From an uncultured Steroidobacter sp. (GTDB lineage: Bacteria; Pseudomonadota; Gammaproteobacteria; Steroidobacterales; Steroidobacteraceae), in assembly GCF_937958065.1 (NCBI RefSeq), contig NZ_CALFXI010000102.1, positions 69,890-133,889 of the forward strand: a DNA stretch of 64,000 nucleotides, given 5' to 3'. The notes beneath the pieces were generated by a model. That model made no database searches and was not told the DNA's origin. It saw only the letters and a program-made list of their open reading frames with translations. Of this stretch, positions 43,549 through 53,795 are shown in pieces; the stretch's first letter is position 1, and the number at the start of each line of letters is the position of its first letter. A program made the position numbers and the translations under genes.

Positions 43549-46500
43549 TTAGGCTGCCCGTTGCACTTCCACCCTCGCCTTCTCGATCTGCTCGGCGATG
43601 CGCTTATCCGACACCGGCAGCACCGCCTTGAGATCCTGCGCAAACAGCGAGACTCGAAACTCCTCGATCATCCATTGCAGCCGATCGAGCTCGGGATGGG
43701 TTTCGCCCTTGGGCGCCTGCGAGCGCAGACGTTGGTAAGCCTGTGTCGCGGGCGAGAGCTGCTTCATCAACTCCGCATCGCGTTTCTGATTGCCGGGCGC
43801 TTTGTCGAGCCGCCGCGTGAGCGCTTTGAAGTACCGCGGCAAATGGGGCCAGAGCGCAGTCGGCACGCTCGCTGGGAAGTCTCCAGGGACAAGCATTTGC
43901 AGCTGCGCCTGCACGTCGGTCCGAAGCGCCTGGAACGTAGGACCTTCGAGTGCCGCGAGCTTCATGCGCGCATTGCGCAGTTCACGCAGCGCTGAGGTTG
44001 TGTGCTCGATGACACGATCGGTCACCTCGCCAAAGCGCGCGCGATGCTTGTCCAGCAACGCATCGAACTGTGCGGCCGAGCGCGGCAGCGCGTCCGCCTC
44101 GCTCAAGAAACATTCGACGAAACACTTCTCGGCCAACGCCTCGGCAATGGGCCGTGAGTTGTTCAAGCCCTGAGCCAACAGCATCAGCTCGGTGCGCTCC
44201 GAGCAACGCTTGCGGGCGTATTTGAACTGCTCGGGCAATGCGAGGATGGCGAGTCGCAAGATGCCCGAACGCAGCATGCCTTCGGCGTCTACCAACGTGG
44301 CCGCCTCGGCGACTTCGACACCTTCGCCACGATCACGCAGCGTGGGATAGACAGAGAAGCGCAGTCCGCGCCGCTGCACCGACTCTTCGACCGCGAGATC
44401 GCCGAAGTCCCAGCGACGACGCACCCCAGTCGAGGGCGCTGTCTTCTGCGCACCCGATTTCACTTCGGTCTCGCGTACGGCGCGTTTCAGTGCAGCGAGA
44501 TCCCGGCCCTCGGCGAGCGTCTTGCCATCGAGGTCGGCGACTCGGAAGTTCACGCGTAGATGATCGGGCAGCGGAAGCGCAGCGACCTCTTCCGCCGTCA
44601 CGGTCGTGCCGCCGACACGAGTGATCCACTCCGCCACGGCAGTATTGAATTCCTTGGACTCGTCGATTTCCGCCGCCGCACGCGCCGCATGCTCGGGGAC
44701 GGGAACGAACGCTTTTCGGATCTGCTTCGGCAGACTGCGCAACAACTGGGTGATCGTCTCGACGCGCCAGCCCGGAATGGGCCGTGAGAAATCGCCAATG
44801 ACCGCGTTGCTCAACAGCGGCTTCGGCAGCACGACCGTGACGCCGTCGCTGGCCGAGCCCGGCTCGAAACGATATTCGAGCGGCAACTCGTTCCCCGTGA
44901 CCGCCAGGACCGGCGGAAACTCCTGCGGAGTGATTTCAGAGGCGTTACGACGGGTGATGTCCGCCATCGTCATGTGCAGCTGCTGGGCGTGACCTGGCGT
45001 TCTCAGCCACTTCTCCAGCGCCGACACCGAATTCACGGTCGCTGGCAGCCGCGCCAGATAGAAGTCACACAGCGCCTGTTCGTCGGCCAGGATGTCGCGA
45101 CGACGGACCTTCGCCTCCATCACCTCGACCTGCTGGCGCAAGCGCCGATTGTGTTTCAGGAAGTCCGCTTTGAGTCGCGAATGGCCTTCGACCAGCGCCT
45201 CGCGCACGAATATCTCTTGGGCTTCGCGGGGCGATACGTTGCCGAGATTGATGCGTCGGCGCGAGGACAGCGTCAGGCCATACAAGGCGACTGCCTCGAA
45301 TGCCGCAACGAAGCCGCGATCCTCCACCCAGTGCGGTTCGCTATAGCTGCGCTTGATCAGATGCGCGCCCGCGGACTCGATCCATTGGGGCTCGACGGCT
45401 GCGACGGTGCGTGCGTAGAGACGCGTCGTTTCCATCAGATTCGCGGCAACCACCCACTTCGGCGGCTTGCTCGCCAGCGGCGTGCCCGGTGCGATGACGA
45501 ATCGCGTGCCGCGGGCGCCGTCGTATTCGCGCTTCTCATCGAGTGCGCCGATGTTGCCGAGGAAGCCGGTGAGAATCGCCTGGTGCAGATTGGCGTAATC
45601 CGCAGGCGCACTGTTGGGCTTGAGATCGAGCTCTTTGACCGTCTCGCTGAGCTGCCGATGCAACTCCTGCCACTCGCGGGCGCGCATGAAGGCGATGAAG
45701 TTCTCGCGACACCATTTGCGCAGCTGGCTGCCGGATAACTCGGCGACCTGCGTTTGATATGCGTTCCACAGGTTCAGCACGGCAACGAAATCCGAGCGCG
45801 GATCCGCGAACGCCGCGTGCTTCTGGTCCGCCTGAGTTTGTGCATCCGACGGCCGCTCGCGCGGATCCTGGGCAGCGAGGAACGATGCGATGACGAGCAT
45901 CTCCGCGAGGCAGCTGTGATGACTCGCCGCCAGCAGCATTCGCCCGAGCCGCGGATCGACCGGCAGCGAGGAGAGCTGACGACCGAGACTCGTCACCCGA
46001 CGCTCGTCATCGACCGCCTTCAACTCCTGCAGCAATCGATAGCCATCGTTGATCAGCCGGGTGTCGGGCGGATCGACGAACGGAAAGGCCTCCGGTTCGC
46101 CCAGTTCCAGGGCGGCCATCTGCAGGATGACGCTGGCCAGGTTCGTCCGCAGCACTTCCGGCGGCGTGAAGGCCGGCCGCAGATTGAAGTCCTCTTCCGA
46201 GTACAGGCGAATGCAGATGCCGGGCGCCTCGCGGCCCGAACGGCCCTTGCGTTGATCGGCGCTGGCTTGTGAGATCGGCTCGATCGGCAAACGCTGCACT
46301 TTGCCACGCACGCTGTAACGGCTGATGCGCGCGAGACCCGAGTCGACGACATGCCGAATGCCCGGCACGGTCAGCGATGTCTCGGCAACGTTGGTTGCGA
46401 GCACCACGCGACGGGAACCGTGCTTCTCGAAGATCTTTTCCTGATCGCGCGTCGACAACCTCGCGTACAGCGGCAGCACTTCGGTGCCGTGCAGGCGCGC

Positions 46501-47451
46501 TTTGGAGAGCGCATCGGCGGCGTCGCGGATCTGTTTTTCGCCCGGCAGGAACACGAGCACGTCGCCCCGATCCACTCGATCCAGTTCCTGGACTGCGGCG
46601 ACGATGCCCTCATCGAGGGACAGTTCGTAGTCGTCCTCGTCGGTGCCTGTTAGCGGCCGATAACGCACTTCGACGGGATAACTGCGGCCGGACACCTCGA
46701 TGATCGGCGCGCCGCCGAAGAACTCAGCGAAGCGCTGCGGATCGATGGTGGCCGACGTGATCACGACGCGCAGGTCCGGGCGCTGCGGCAGCAGGCGTTT
46801 GAGGACGCCGAGCAGGAAATCGATGTTGAGGCTGCGCTCGTGCGCTTCGTCGATGATCAGCGTGTCGTAACGGCGCAGTAACCGATCGTTCTCCAGCTCA
46901 CGCAGCAGGATGCCGTCGGTCATGAGCTTGATGCGGCAGTCCGGGCCGGTGCGATCGTTGAAGCGCACCTGGTAGCCGACCGCGCCGCCGACCGTGGTTT
47001 GCAGCTCTTCGGCCAGCCGATTCGCGATGGCGCGAGCGGCAATACGCCGGGGCTGCGTGTGGCCAATCACACCGAAAGTGCCGCGGCCGGCTTCCATGCA
47101 GATCTTGGGCAACTGCGTCGTTTTACCGGAGCCGGTGGCACCGCAGACCACCACCACCTGGTTTGTTTGTAACGCCTTTGCAATCTCTTCGCGATGCGCG
47201 GTGATCGGCAGGCCAGCGTCGTACTCGACGCGCAGGGGCAGCGCTTTGAGTCGCTCGACGGTCGCCACCGATGTCTCGATGGACTGACGCAGGTTATGAA
47301 CGGCACCGTCGGGCTCCGCGGGCGGAGTACGGCGCGCGAACAGGCGATCCAGCTCCCGCGACAGACGCGGCCGGTCGGCGAATCGCGTGTGGGGCAGCTG
47401 CTCGCGCAGCGCCAGCAGCGCCGCGGTGTAAGAGGAATTCGGGGTACTCAT
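43549..47451 (-). CDS. hrpA: ATP-dependent RNA helicase HrpA
   Basis: A 1300-residue DEAH-box helicase; E. coli HrpA has the same length and works on mRNA processing and on rescue of stalled or collided ribosomes. Motifs are VVVCGATGSGKTTQLPKICM (I), LIIDEAHERSLNIDFLLG (II), VITSATIDPQRFAEFF (III), VLATNVAETSLTVPGIRHVV (V) and ADQRKGRSGREAPGICIRLY (VI). Winged-helix, ratchet and OB-fold regions follow, then the long HrpA-specific C-terminal region (DUF3418) from about residue 650. It follows the PhoQ-like kinase gene by 42 bases, and its 3' end faces the repeat island. Confidence 0.96.
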   Translation of the reverse strand: MSTPNSSYTAALLALREQLPHTRFADRPRLSRELDRLFARRTPPAEPDGAVHNLRQSIETSVATVERLKALPLRVEYDAGLPITAHREEIAKALQTNQVVVVCGATGSGKTTQLPKICMEAGRGTFGVIGHTQPRRIAARAIANRLAEELQTTVGGAVGYQVRFNDRTGPDCRIKLMTDGILLRELENDRLLRRYDTLIIDEAHERSLNIDFLLGVLKRLLPQRPDLRVVITSATIDPQRFAEFFGGAPIIEVSGRSYPVEVRYRPLTGTDEDDYELSLDEGIVAAVQELDRVDRGDVLVFLPGEKQIRDAADALSKARLHGTEVLPLYARLSTRDQEKIFEKHGSRRVVLATNVAETSLTVPGIRHVVDSGLARISRYSVRGKVQRLPIEPISQASADQRKGRSGREAPGICIRLYSEEDFNLRPAFTPPEVLRTNLASVILQMAALELGEPEAFPFVDPPDTRLINDGYRLLQELKAVDDERRVTSLGRQLSSLPVDPRLGRMLLAASHHSCLAEMLVIASFLAAQDPRERPSDAQTQADQKHAAFADPRSDFVAVLNLWNAYQTQVAELSGSQLRKWCRENFIAFMRAREWQELHRQLSETVKELDLKPNSAPADYANLHQAILTGFLGNIGALDEKREYDGARGTRFVIAPGTPLASKPPKWVVAANLMETTRLYARTVAAVEPQWIESAGAHLIKRSYSEPHWVEDRGFVAAFEAVALYGLTLSSRRRINLGNVSPREAQEIFVREALVEGHSRLKADFLKHNRRLRQQVEVMEAKVRRRDILADEQALCDFYLARLPATVNSVSALEKWLRTPGHAQQLHMTMADITRRNASEITPQEFPPVLAVTGNELPLEYRFEPGSASDGVTVVLPKPLLSNAVIGDFSRPIPGWRVETITQLLRSLPKQIRKAFVPVPEHAARAAAEIDESKEFNTAVAEWITRVGGTTVTAEEVAALPLPDHLRVNFRVADLDGKTLAEGRDLAALKRAVRETEVKSGAQKTAPSTGVRRRWDFGDLAVEESVQRRGLRFSVYPTLRDRGEGVEVAEAATLVDAEGMLRSGILRLAILALPEQFKYARKRCSERTELMLLAQGLNNSRPIAEALAEKCFVECFLSEADALPRSAAQFDALLDKHRARFGEVTDRVIEHTTSALRELRNARMKLAALEGPTFQALRTDVQAQLQMLVPGDFPASVPTALWPHLPRYFKALTRRLDKAPGNQKRDAELMKQLSPATQAYQRLRSQAPKGETHPELDRLQWMIEEFRVSLFAQDLKAVLPVSDKRIAEQIEKARVEVQRAA

Positions 47452-47493
47452 CGCGCAGCCGACTTGTATGCGATTGCCCCGGGAGGTTTCAAG

Positions 47494-48861
47494 TCAGACC
47501 GGCGCTATTTTAACCTCGATCCGGGCGCCGCCGAGCGCCGACTGATCGATATCGATGCGGCCGCCGTTGAGCTCGACCAGCTCGCGCACGACGGACAATC
47601 CAATGCCCTGCCCGGCCACGCGCTCATCCAGTCGGGCGCCGCGTTCCAGCACTCGGGCGCGCGATTCGAGCGGAATGCCCGGACCGTCGTCCTCGATCAC
47701 GATGCGCAAGCCATCGCGACGGGCCGCCGGACTCACGACCCGGTCGGCGGTGATGCGCACGGTGGTCCGCGCCCACTTGAAAGCGTTATCGAGCAGGTTG
47801 CCCGCAATCTCCGTGAGATCTTCGCGGTCACCCGTGAAGGTGCAACCCTCGGCCACGGCCAATTCACACGTGAGGCCGCGATCCACGTAGACCTTCAACA
47901 ACGCGCCACGCAATGCTTCCAATGCCTCGCGAACGTCGGTCGGCGCCGAGCCGAGGCCAGTGCCACCGGCGGCGGCGGCGCGACGCAGCTGATATTTGAC
48001 GATGTCATCCATGCGCCCGACTTGCTCATCCAGCTGCCGAACCACGCTCAACTCGCGGCCGTTTTGACTGTTGAGCAGATTGCGCATGACCGCGAGCGGC
48101 GTTTTGAAGCTGTGCGCAAGATTGCCGAGCGTGTTTCGATAGCGCGCGAGGCGCTCGCGCTCGCTGCGCAGGAGCGCGTTCAAATTGGTGGTGATGCCGA
48201 GCAGCTCGCGTGGATAGCCGCCACCGAGCTCGGTGAGATGGCCCGCTTCGATGGCTTCGATTTCGCGTTCCACGCGCCGTAGCGGCGCAAGCATTCTTCG
48301 CGACAGCAGCGCGAACGCGCCCAGCAACAGCACCATCAGCGCCGCGAACCAACCAAACATCCGGCCGCGCAGACGAGCCAACTGCGCGTAGTACGGTTCG
48401 AGACTCTCCGCCACGCTATAGACGAACGAGCGCGTGACCCGATTCCGGAACTGCCACTCGATGCCCATGCTGAGCGACAGCACGGGCGTGCCATCGGCTC
48501 GCCGCAGCTCGCCGAAACGGCGCTCGCCGACCTGCACGTGCGGGAATTCGAGCCCGGTGCCGGTCAGGGATTTCGAGCGCCAGCTGGGCCGGCCGTCACT
48601 GCGCAGGATCTCGCCATACAGCCCCGAGCCCGGGTTGTCGAAGCGCGGCTCGGCGAGCTGATCGGCACGCAGCCCGCCGCTGGAATCCTCTTCCGAGGCC
48701 GACAGCAGCGCGATCACCTGCACCTCCAGCCGATCCTGGATGGCGCGCCGGCTCAGGTCCTGGAACACGAAATCCAGGGCCAGAATGGTGACGCCAAAGA
48801 ACAGGATCAGCAGGATGCTGACCGAGACGAGCAGTCGTGTGCTGAGCGAACGCGGCTGCAT
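47494..48861 (-). CDS. Sensor histidine kinase, PhoQ-like
   Basis: A 455-residue membrane kinase. It has two membrane segments (about residues 11-30, LLVSVSILLILFFGVTILAL, and 172-190, MFGWFAALMVLLLGAFALL) around a periplasmic sensor of about 140 residues, a HAMP-like linker, then the H-box NLAHSFKTPLAVM, N-box EIAGNLLDNAFKWA, and G boxes EDDGPGI and GQGIGLSVVRELV. The HSFKTPLAV pattern is the PhoQ-type H-box. It pairs with the response regulator directly upstream. ATG 48861 opens the first membrane segment; the frame upstream lacks a ribosome site. The signal is unknown; divalent cations are a family-based guess. Confidence 0.9.
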   Translation of the reverse strand: MQPRSLSTRLLVSVSILLILFFGVTILALDFVFQDLSRRAIQDRLEVQVIALLSASEEDSSGGLRADQLAEPRFDNPGSGLYGEILRSDGRPSWRSKSLTGTGLEFPHVQVGERRFGELRRADGTPVLSLSMGIEWQFRNRVTRSFVYSVAESLEPYYAQLARLRGRMFGWFAALMVLLLGAFALLSRRMLAPLRRVEREIEAIEAGHLTELGGGYPRELLGITTNLNALLRSERERLARYRNTLGNLAHSFKTPLAVMRNLLNSQNGRELSVVRQLDEQVGRMDDIVKYQLRRAAAAGGTGLGSAPTDVREALEALRGALLKVYVDRGLTCELAVAEGCTFTGDREDLTEIAGNLLDNAFKWARTTVRITADRVVSPAARRDGLRIVIEDDGPGIPLESRARVLERGARLDERVAGQGIGLSVVRELVELNGGRIDIDQSALGGARIEVKIAPV

Positions 48862-48938
48862 CGTCCTCGCTACACGAAACTCAACTCGTGCCCCCCCAGG
48901 CACAGGGAAGTGCCCGCCGCCCCAGGCGGCGAGCGCAG

Positions 48939-48962
48939 GGGCAAAAGTCGCGTCTTTTGCCC
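48939..48962 (-). other. Intercistronic hairpin between response regulator and kinase
   Basis: GGGCAAAAG (48939-48947) and CTTTTGCCC (48954-48962) form a perfect 9-bp stem with loop TCGCGT in the 149-base gap between the two genes. No T-run follows on the minus strand, so it looks more like an mRNA processing or stability element, or a leaky attenuator, than a full terminator. Confidence 0.5.
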
Positions 48963-49010
48963 GCTGCGCCCACAGCGCGAGTGGCAGGAGGCCCGAGTCG
49001 CTGTTTCATA

Positions 49011-49700
49011 TCAGGCGGCAGCGGTATCGCGCTGAAGGGCGAAACGGTAACCCCGGCCGCGCAGCGTCTCGATCGGCTTGATGGTCTCGTCCGGATCGAG
49101 CTTGCGCCGCAGGCGACCGATGAACACCTCGATGGTGTTGCTGTCACGGTCGAAGTCCTGCGCATACAGCCGCTCGGTCAGCTCGCTCTTGGAGATCACC
49201 TCGCCGGCGCGATGGATCAGGTGGTCGAGGATGCGGTACTCGAAGCTGGTCAGATCGACCTTGCGGCCATTGACCGTGACCTCCTGAGTCCTCGGATCCA
49301 GCGATACCGGACCACAACGCAGCACGGGCTGAGCCCAGCCGCCCGAGCGCCGCAACAGCGCCTGCACGCGCGCCAGCAGCTCCTCGAAATGGAAAGGTTT
49401 GGCGACGTAGTCGTCGGCGCCGGCCTGCAGTCCTTCCACCTTGTCCTGCCAGCGATCGCGCGCCGTCAGGATCAGGATGGGAAAGCTCTTGCCTTCGGCG
49501 CGCAGCGTCTTGATCAGCTCCAGGCCAGGCAGCTTCGGCAGGCCCAGATCGACCACGGCCAGGTCCAGGGCATATTCCCGCCCGCAGTAGAGTCCTTCCT
49601 CGCCATCGGCAGCGGCGTCGACGGTGAAGCCGTGCTGCTGCAGCTGTTCGACGATGGATTCACGCAGGGTCTGTTCGTCTTCAACAATTAGGACGCGCAT
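49011..49700 (-). CDS. Response regulator, OmpR/PhoP family
   Basis: A 229-residue regulator. The receiver domain has acidic residues in VLIVEDEQTL, the phosphoacceptor Asp51 in LAVVDLGLPKLPG, ILILTARDRWQDKVEGL, and the switch Lys in DDYVAKPFHFEELLARV. The C-terminal winged helix has LTSFEYRILDHLIHRAGEVI and NTIEVFIGRLRRKLD. The sequence is PhoP-like. It is between a PepSY-domain gene (3 bases upstream) and the PhoQ-like kinase, a common three-gene layout in pseudomonads and xanthomonads. Confidence 0.94.
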   Translation of the reverse strand: MRVLIVEDEQTLRESIVEQLQQHGFTVDAAADGEEGLYCGREYALDLAVVDLGLPKLPGLELIKTLRAEGKSFPILILTARDRWQDKVEGLQAGADDYVAKPFHFEELLARVQALLRRSGGWAQPVLRCGPVSLDPRTQEVTVNGRKVDLTSFEYRILDHLIHRAGEVISKSELTERLYAQDFDRDSNTIEVFIGRLRRKLDPDETIKPIETLRGRGYRFALQRDTAAA

Positions 49701-49703
49701 GGA

Positions 49704-49997
49704 TCAGTTCATTGCTCCCGATTCTGCGTCCACGCTCACGTTCCGGACCTTGCCGTCGGCGCTGAGCAGGCGGATGCGATGTTCCACCTTGTCGCCATTG
49801 CGAACGGTCTCGGCTCTGACCGCCTTGGCTCGAAAGCGCCGTTGCGCCATTTCCACCGCCTGATCGAGCGAGATGCCCGAGGGCTCGATGCGGTATTCAC
49901 GGCGCTGCCGGCGATCGATCAGCTCCTGCGCATTGGCGCTGGGTACCGCTGCGAGCAGCGATAGCAGTACCAACATCAGGTGCCAGAAAGTGCGCAT
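49704..49997 (-). CDS. Periplasmic PepSY-domain protein
   Basis: A 97-residue secreted protein. A signal peptide (WHLMLVLLSLLAAVPSANA, cleaved before QE) is followed by a single PepSY domain (ISLDQAVEMAQRRFRAKAVR, then EHRIRLLSADGKVRNVSVDA). Small PepSY proteins are often encoded directly before PhoPQ-like systems and are thought to modulate the sensor kinase. Being 3 bases before the response regulator gene, it is almost certainly co-transcribed, and its location is where it could touch the kinase's sensor domain. Direct interaction is inference. Confidence 0.88.
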   Translation of the reverse strand: MRTFWHLMLVLLSLLAAVPSANAQELIDRRQRREYRIEPSGISLDQAVEMAQRRFRAKAVRAETVRNGDKVEHRIRLLSADGKVRNVSVDAESGAMN

Positions 49998-50099
49998 GGG
50001 GGCTAAGTGTACGCACGGCGCGACGTATGTTCACGCCCCGCCGCACAACCTTTGAGAAAACTCCCGTTGAAGATGGAAATCGTTTGACCGGTCTCCACC

Positions 50100-50648
50100 T
50101 CATTCGGCCACGGCGACGGCCACCCTGACCCGAATGCGATTACCGGGGTCGTACGGCAGGCGGGTCGTATATTCACGACCGTTGTACTCGTAGGTCACCC
50201 GGTACCCGTCAATACGCTCTTCGTACCGTTTCTCATATCGGACTTCGCAACGCTGAACTATTTCTTCACGCACCGAAGCTGAACGGCGGGCGGCGGCGTC
50301 ATAACCCACCGCGGCACCGACCGTGGCGCCGGCGACGGTGGCTGCATCCCGGCCCCGGCCGCTGCCGAACTGGTGACCGATCACGCCACCAATGAGACCG
50401 CCGACCAGCGTGCGAACCCCGACCGCCGGATCGGAAATGTGCGGGCGCTCCTCGACATAGCGGACGTCGTCGTAGCACTCGCGATTCGGCGTCTCGACAC
50501 GGACCTCCCGCACGATGGGCTCGACGCGGGTCACCGGGGCGTAGTCGTATTCGCTCGAACCACTGCGCTCGTAGCGGGGCGGTCCAGCCAGGGCCACGCC
50601 GGCCAGCAGCACACCGGTCACAGCCATCGAAACGCGAGCGGCACTCAT
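50100..50648 (-). CDS. Glycine-zipper 2TM envelope protein
   Basis: A 182-residue exported protein with a signal peptide (MAVTGVLLAGVALAG). A glycine-zipper pair of short hydrophobic helices lies at about residues 80-115 (LVGGLIGGVIGHQFGSG, then AATVAGATVGAAVGYDAA), and the C-terminal domain has QRCEVRYEKRYEERIDGYRV and YNGREYTTRLPYDPG. This is the Rick_17kDa/SlyB-like 2TM type associated with the outer membrane and stress responses. No lipobox Cys follows the signal. It is a single gene upstream of the PepSY unit on the same strand, with a possible OmpR-family site before it. Confidence 0.87.
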   Translation of the reverse strand: MSAARVSMAVTGVLLAGVALAGPPRYERSGSSEYDYAPVTRVEPIVREVRVETPNRECYDDVRYVEERPHISDPAVGVRTLVGGLIGGVIGHQFGSGRGRDAATVAGATVGAAVGYDAAARRSASVREEIVQRCEVRYEKRYEERIDGYRVTYEYNGREYTTRLPYDPGNRIRVRVAVAVAE

Positions 50649-50712
50649 TTTAGATCTCTCCAGGGGCCCGGCATGCGCCGAGCGTGGGAGTCAACTTAGG
50701 GCTGAGGCCATG

Positions 50713-50727
50713 AATGAACCCTGAACC
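50713..50727. promoter_or_regulatory. Direct repeat upstream of the glycine-zipper gene
   Basis: TGAACCC followed directly by TGAACCT makes a 7-base-period direct repeat about 65-80 bases before the start at 50648. OmpR/PhoP-type regulators bind direct repeats, and such a regulator is encoded 1 kb away. The link is speculative. Confidence 0.25.
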
Positions 50728-50854
50728 TCGTCGGGGGACTTGTTACCAAGTGTATTACTCGAGCAACAGGGGTGGTCGCGAGCAGCCGTCGCCGAGACTC
50801 GGCCAGCGGTTACGTCCGAATACGGCGTTCGCCTCGGGGGAACTTGCCGGCGTT

Positions 50855-51703
50855 TCAGGGACTGCGTCGTTCCTCGGCTTTGCCTTCGTCCCACAGCTGG
50901 TCCATCTCGGCCAGGGTCGCCTGCTGCGGAGTCTTGCCCTGCTTCGCCAGGCCGCGCTCGACATAGCGAAACCGGCGCTCGAAGCTCGCGTTGGTGCGCT
51001 TGAGCGCCAGTTCCGGGTCGATCTTCAGATACCGGCACACGTTCACCACGCAAAACAGCACGTCGCCGATCTCGGCGGCCAGCCGTTCGTGCTGCCGCTG
51101 GCCTTCAGTCGTCGAGGCTGTCGTGTCGGCCTGCAGGCAGACGTGCGAGCGCACCTCGGCCTTGAACTCCGCGATCTCCTCATCGAGCTTCTCGATCGCG
51201 CCGTGCACGTCGGACCATTCGAAACCCACCTGGGCCGCACGCTTGCCGAGCTTGTTCGCGCGAGTCAGTGCGGGTAATGCGATGGGTACATCGTCGAGGA
51301 CGCTGCCCTGCTCCTCGCCCGAGCGCTTCTGTGCACGCTCGCGACGCTTCTGCTCTTCCCACGCGACGCTCTGCGCTTCTGCATCCGCGACCGATGCACT
51401 CCCGAATACATGGGGATGCCGGCGTTCCATCTTGTCGCAAATGGCATGGGCCACCGCATCGAAATCGAATGCGCCCTGCTCCTTCGCCATCTGGGCATGG
51501 AACACGACTTGAAACAACAGATCGCCCAGCTCGTCACGCAACGAGGCCAGATCGTCGCGCTCGATCGCATCGGCGACCTCGTACGCTTCCTCGACCGTGT
51601 ACGGTGCAATGGTCTTGAAGCTCTGCTGCAGATCCCACGGGCAGCCGCGCTGCGGATCCCGCAGCCGGGTCATGATGTCGAGCAGACGTTGAATGCCGGA
51701 CAT
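50855..51703 (-). CDS. mazG: Nucleoside triphosphate pyrophosphohydrolase MazG
   Basis: A 282-residue all-alpha NTP pyrophosphatase with two MazG domains, which hydrolyses NTPs and dNTPs to monophosphates. The N-terminal RLRDPQRGCPWDLQQSFKTI and YTVEEAYEVADAIERDDLAS give the first EExxE-type metal site; ELGDLLFQVVFHAQMAKEQG completes it. The second domain has EIGDVLFCVVNVCRYLKIDP. ALPALTRANKLGKRAAQVGF is the family linker. It lies 5 bases downstream of the Nudix gene, forming a fumC-nudix-mazG run of two nucleotide-sanitising enzymes after a TCA gene. Confidence 0.95.
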   Translation of the reverse strand: MSGIQRLLDIMTRLRDPQRGCPWDLQQSFKTIAPYTVEEAYEVADAIERDDLASLRDELGDLLFQVVFHAQMAKEQGAFDFDAVAHAICDKMERRHPHVFGSASVADAEAQSVAWEEQKRRERAQKRSGEEQGSVLDDVPIALPALTRANKLGKRAAQVGFEWSDVHGAIEKLDEEIAEFKAEVRSHVCLQADTTASTTEGQRQHERLAAEIGDVLFCVVNVCRYLKIDPELALKRTNASFERRFRYVERGLAKQGKTPQQATLAEMDQLWDEGKAEERRSP

Positions 51704-51708
51704 AGGAA

Positions 51709-52344
51709 TTACTCGGTTCGCAACAGTTTATATAGAGACGTCAACATCCCGGCGGTCGCGCCCCAGATGTTGTGATTCTCATAAGGAATGTCGTACACCT
51801 GCACGGTGACTGCGCCCAGCTCGCGGGTGCGCGAGCGATGATTGACCGGATCGAGGATGTGGCACAGCGGCACTTCGAACGCGCTTTCCACTTCATGGTG
51901 ATCGAGCCGCAGCTGGAAGCCGGGCCGCACGAACCCCACCACCGGCGTCACCCAATAGCCCGACAACACCAGTTGCGGCTCGAGGTACCCGGCGAATGTG
52001 ATGTACTCGCGAGTCACGCCGATTTCTTCCTCGGTCTCGCGCAAGGCGGCCTCGAGCGGATTCAGATCGGTGGGCTCGATGCGACCGCCGGGAAAACTGA
52101 TCTGTCCGGCGTGATTCTTCAACGTCGAGGCACGCTGCGTGAGCAGCACGGTGAGCCCCGTTTCATGATCCACGATGGGCACCAGCACGGCGGCCGCGAT
52201 CGGAGAAGCGGGAAAGTACGCGCGAATCGCCTCGATGTCTTTGGCGGAGAAGCCGGCGGGCACGGCCGTACTGGGATCGGGCGCCGCACGGGAGTCCTTC
52301 AGCCGCTCTTCGATGAGCCGCCGCAGGGCAATTCGATCGTTCAA
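51709..52344 (-). CDS. CoA pyrophosphatase, NudL-like Nudix hydrolase
   Basis: A 211-residue Nudix enzyme. GQISFPGGRIEPTDLNPLEA followed by ALRETEEEIGV is the Nudix box with the NudL-type preceding segment (LTQRASTLKNHAGQISFPGG), which marks CoA pyrophosphatases that cut CoA into 3',5'-ADP and phosphopantetheine. The start codon at 52344 is TTG, two bases after the fumC stop, with GGGGGCTGA as a weak ribosome site. No ATG is close by. It is likely translated by coupling with fumC. Confidence 0.9.
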   Translation of the reverse strand: MNDRIALRRLIEERLKDSRAAPDPSTAVPAGFSAKDIEAIRAYFPASPIAAAVLVPIVDHETGLTVLLTQRASTLKNHAGQISFPGGRIEPTDLNPLEAALRETEEEIGVTREYITFAGYLEPQLVLSGYWVTPVVGFVRPGFQLRLDHHEVESAFEVPLCHILDPVNHRSRTRELGAVTVQVYDIPYENHNIWGATAGMLTSLYKLLRTE

Positions 52345-52345
52345 A

Positions 52346-53749
<1,404 letters not shown>

Positions 53750-53783
53750 ACGTACCTCCGGCGGGCCGACCGCCGATCTGCGG

Positions 53784-53789
53784 TATGAT
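53784..53789 (+). promoter_or_regulatory. Putative -10 box of purB
   Basis: TATGAT ends 7 bases before the purB ATG at 53796, so transcription from it would begin at, or within a base of, the start codon. No Shine-Dalgarno sequence lies between them. Confidence 0.5.
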
Positions 53790-53795
53790 TCTACG

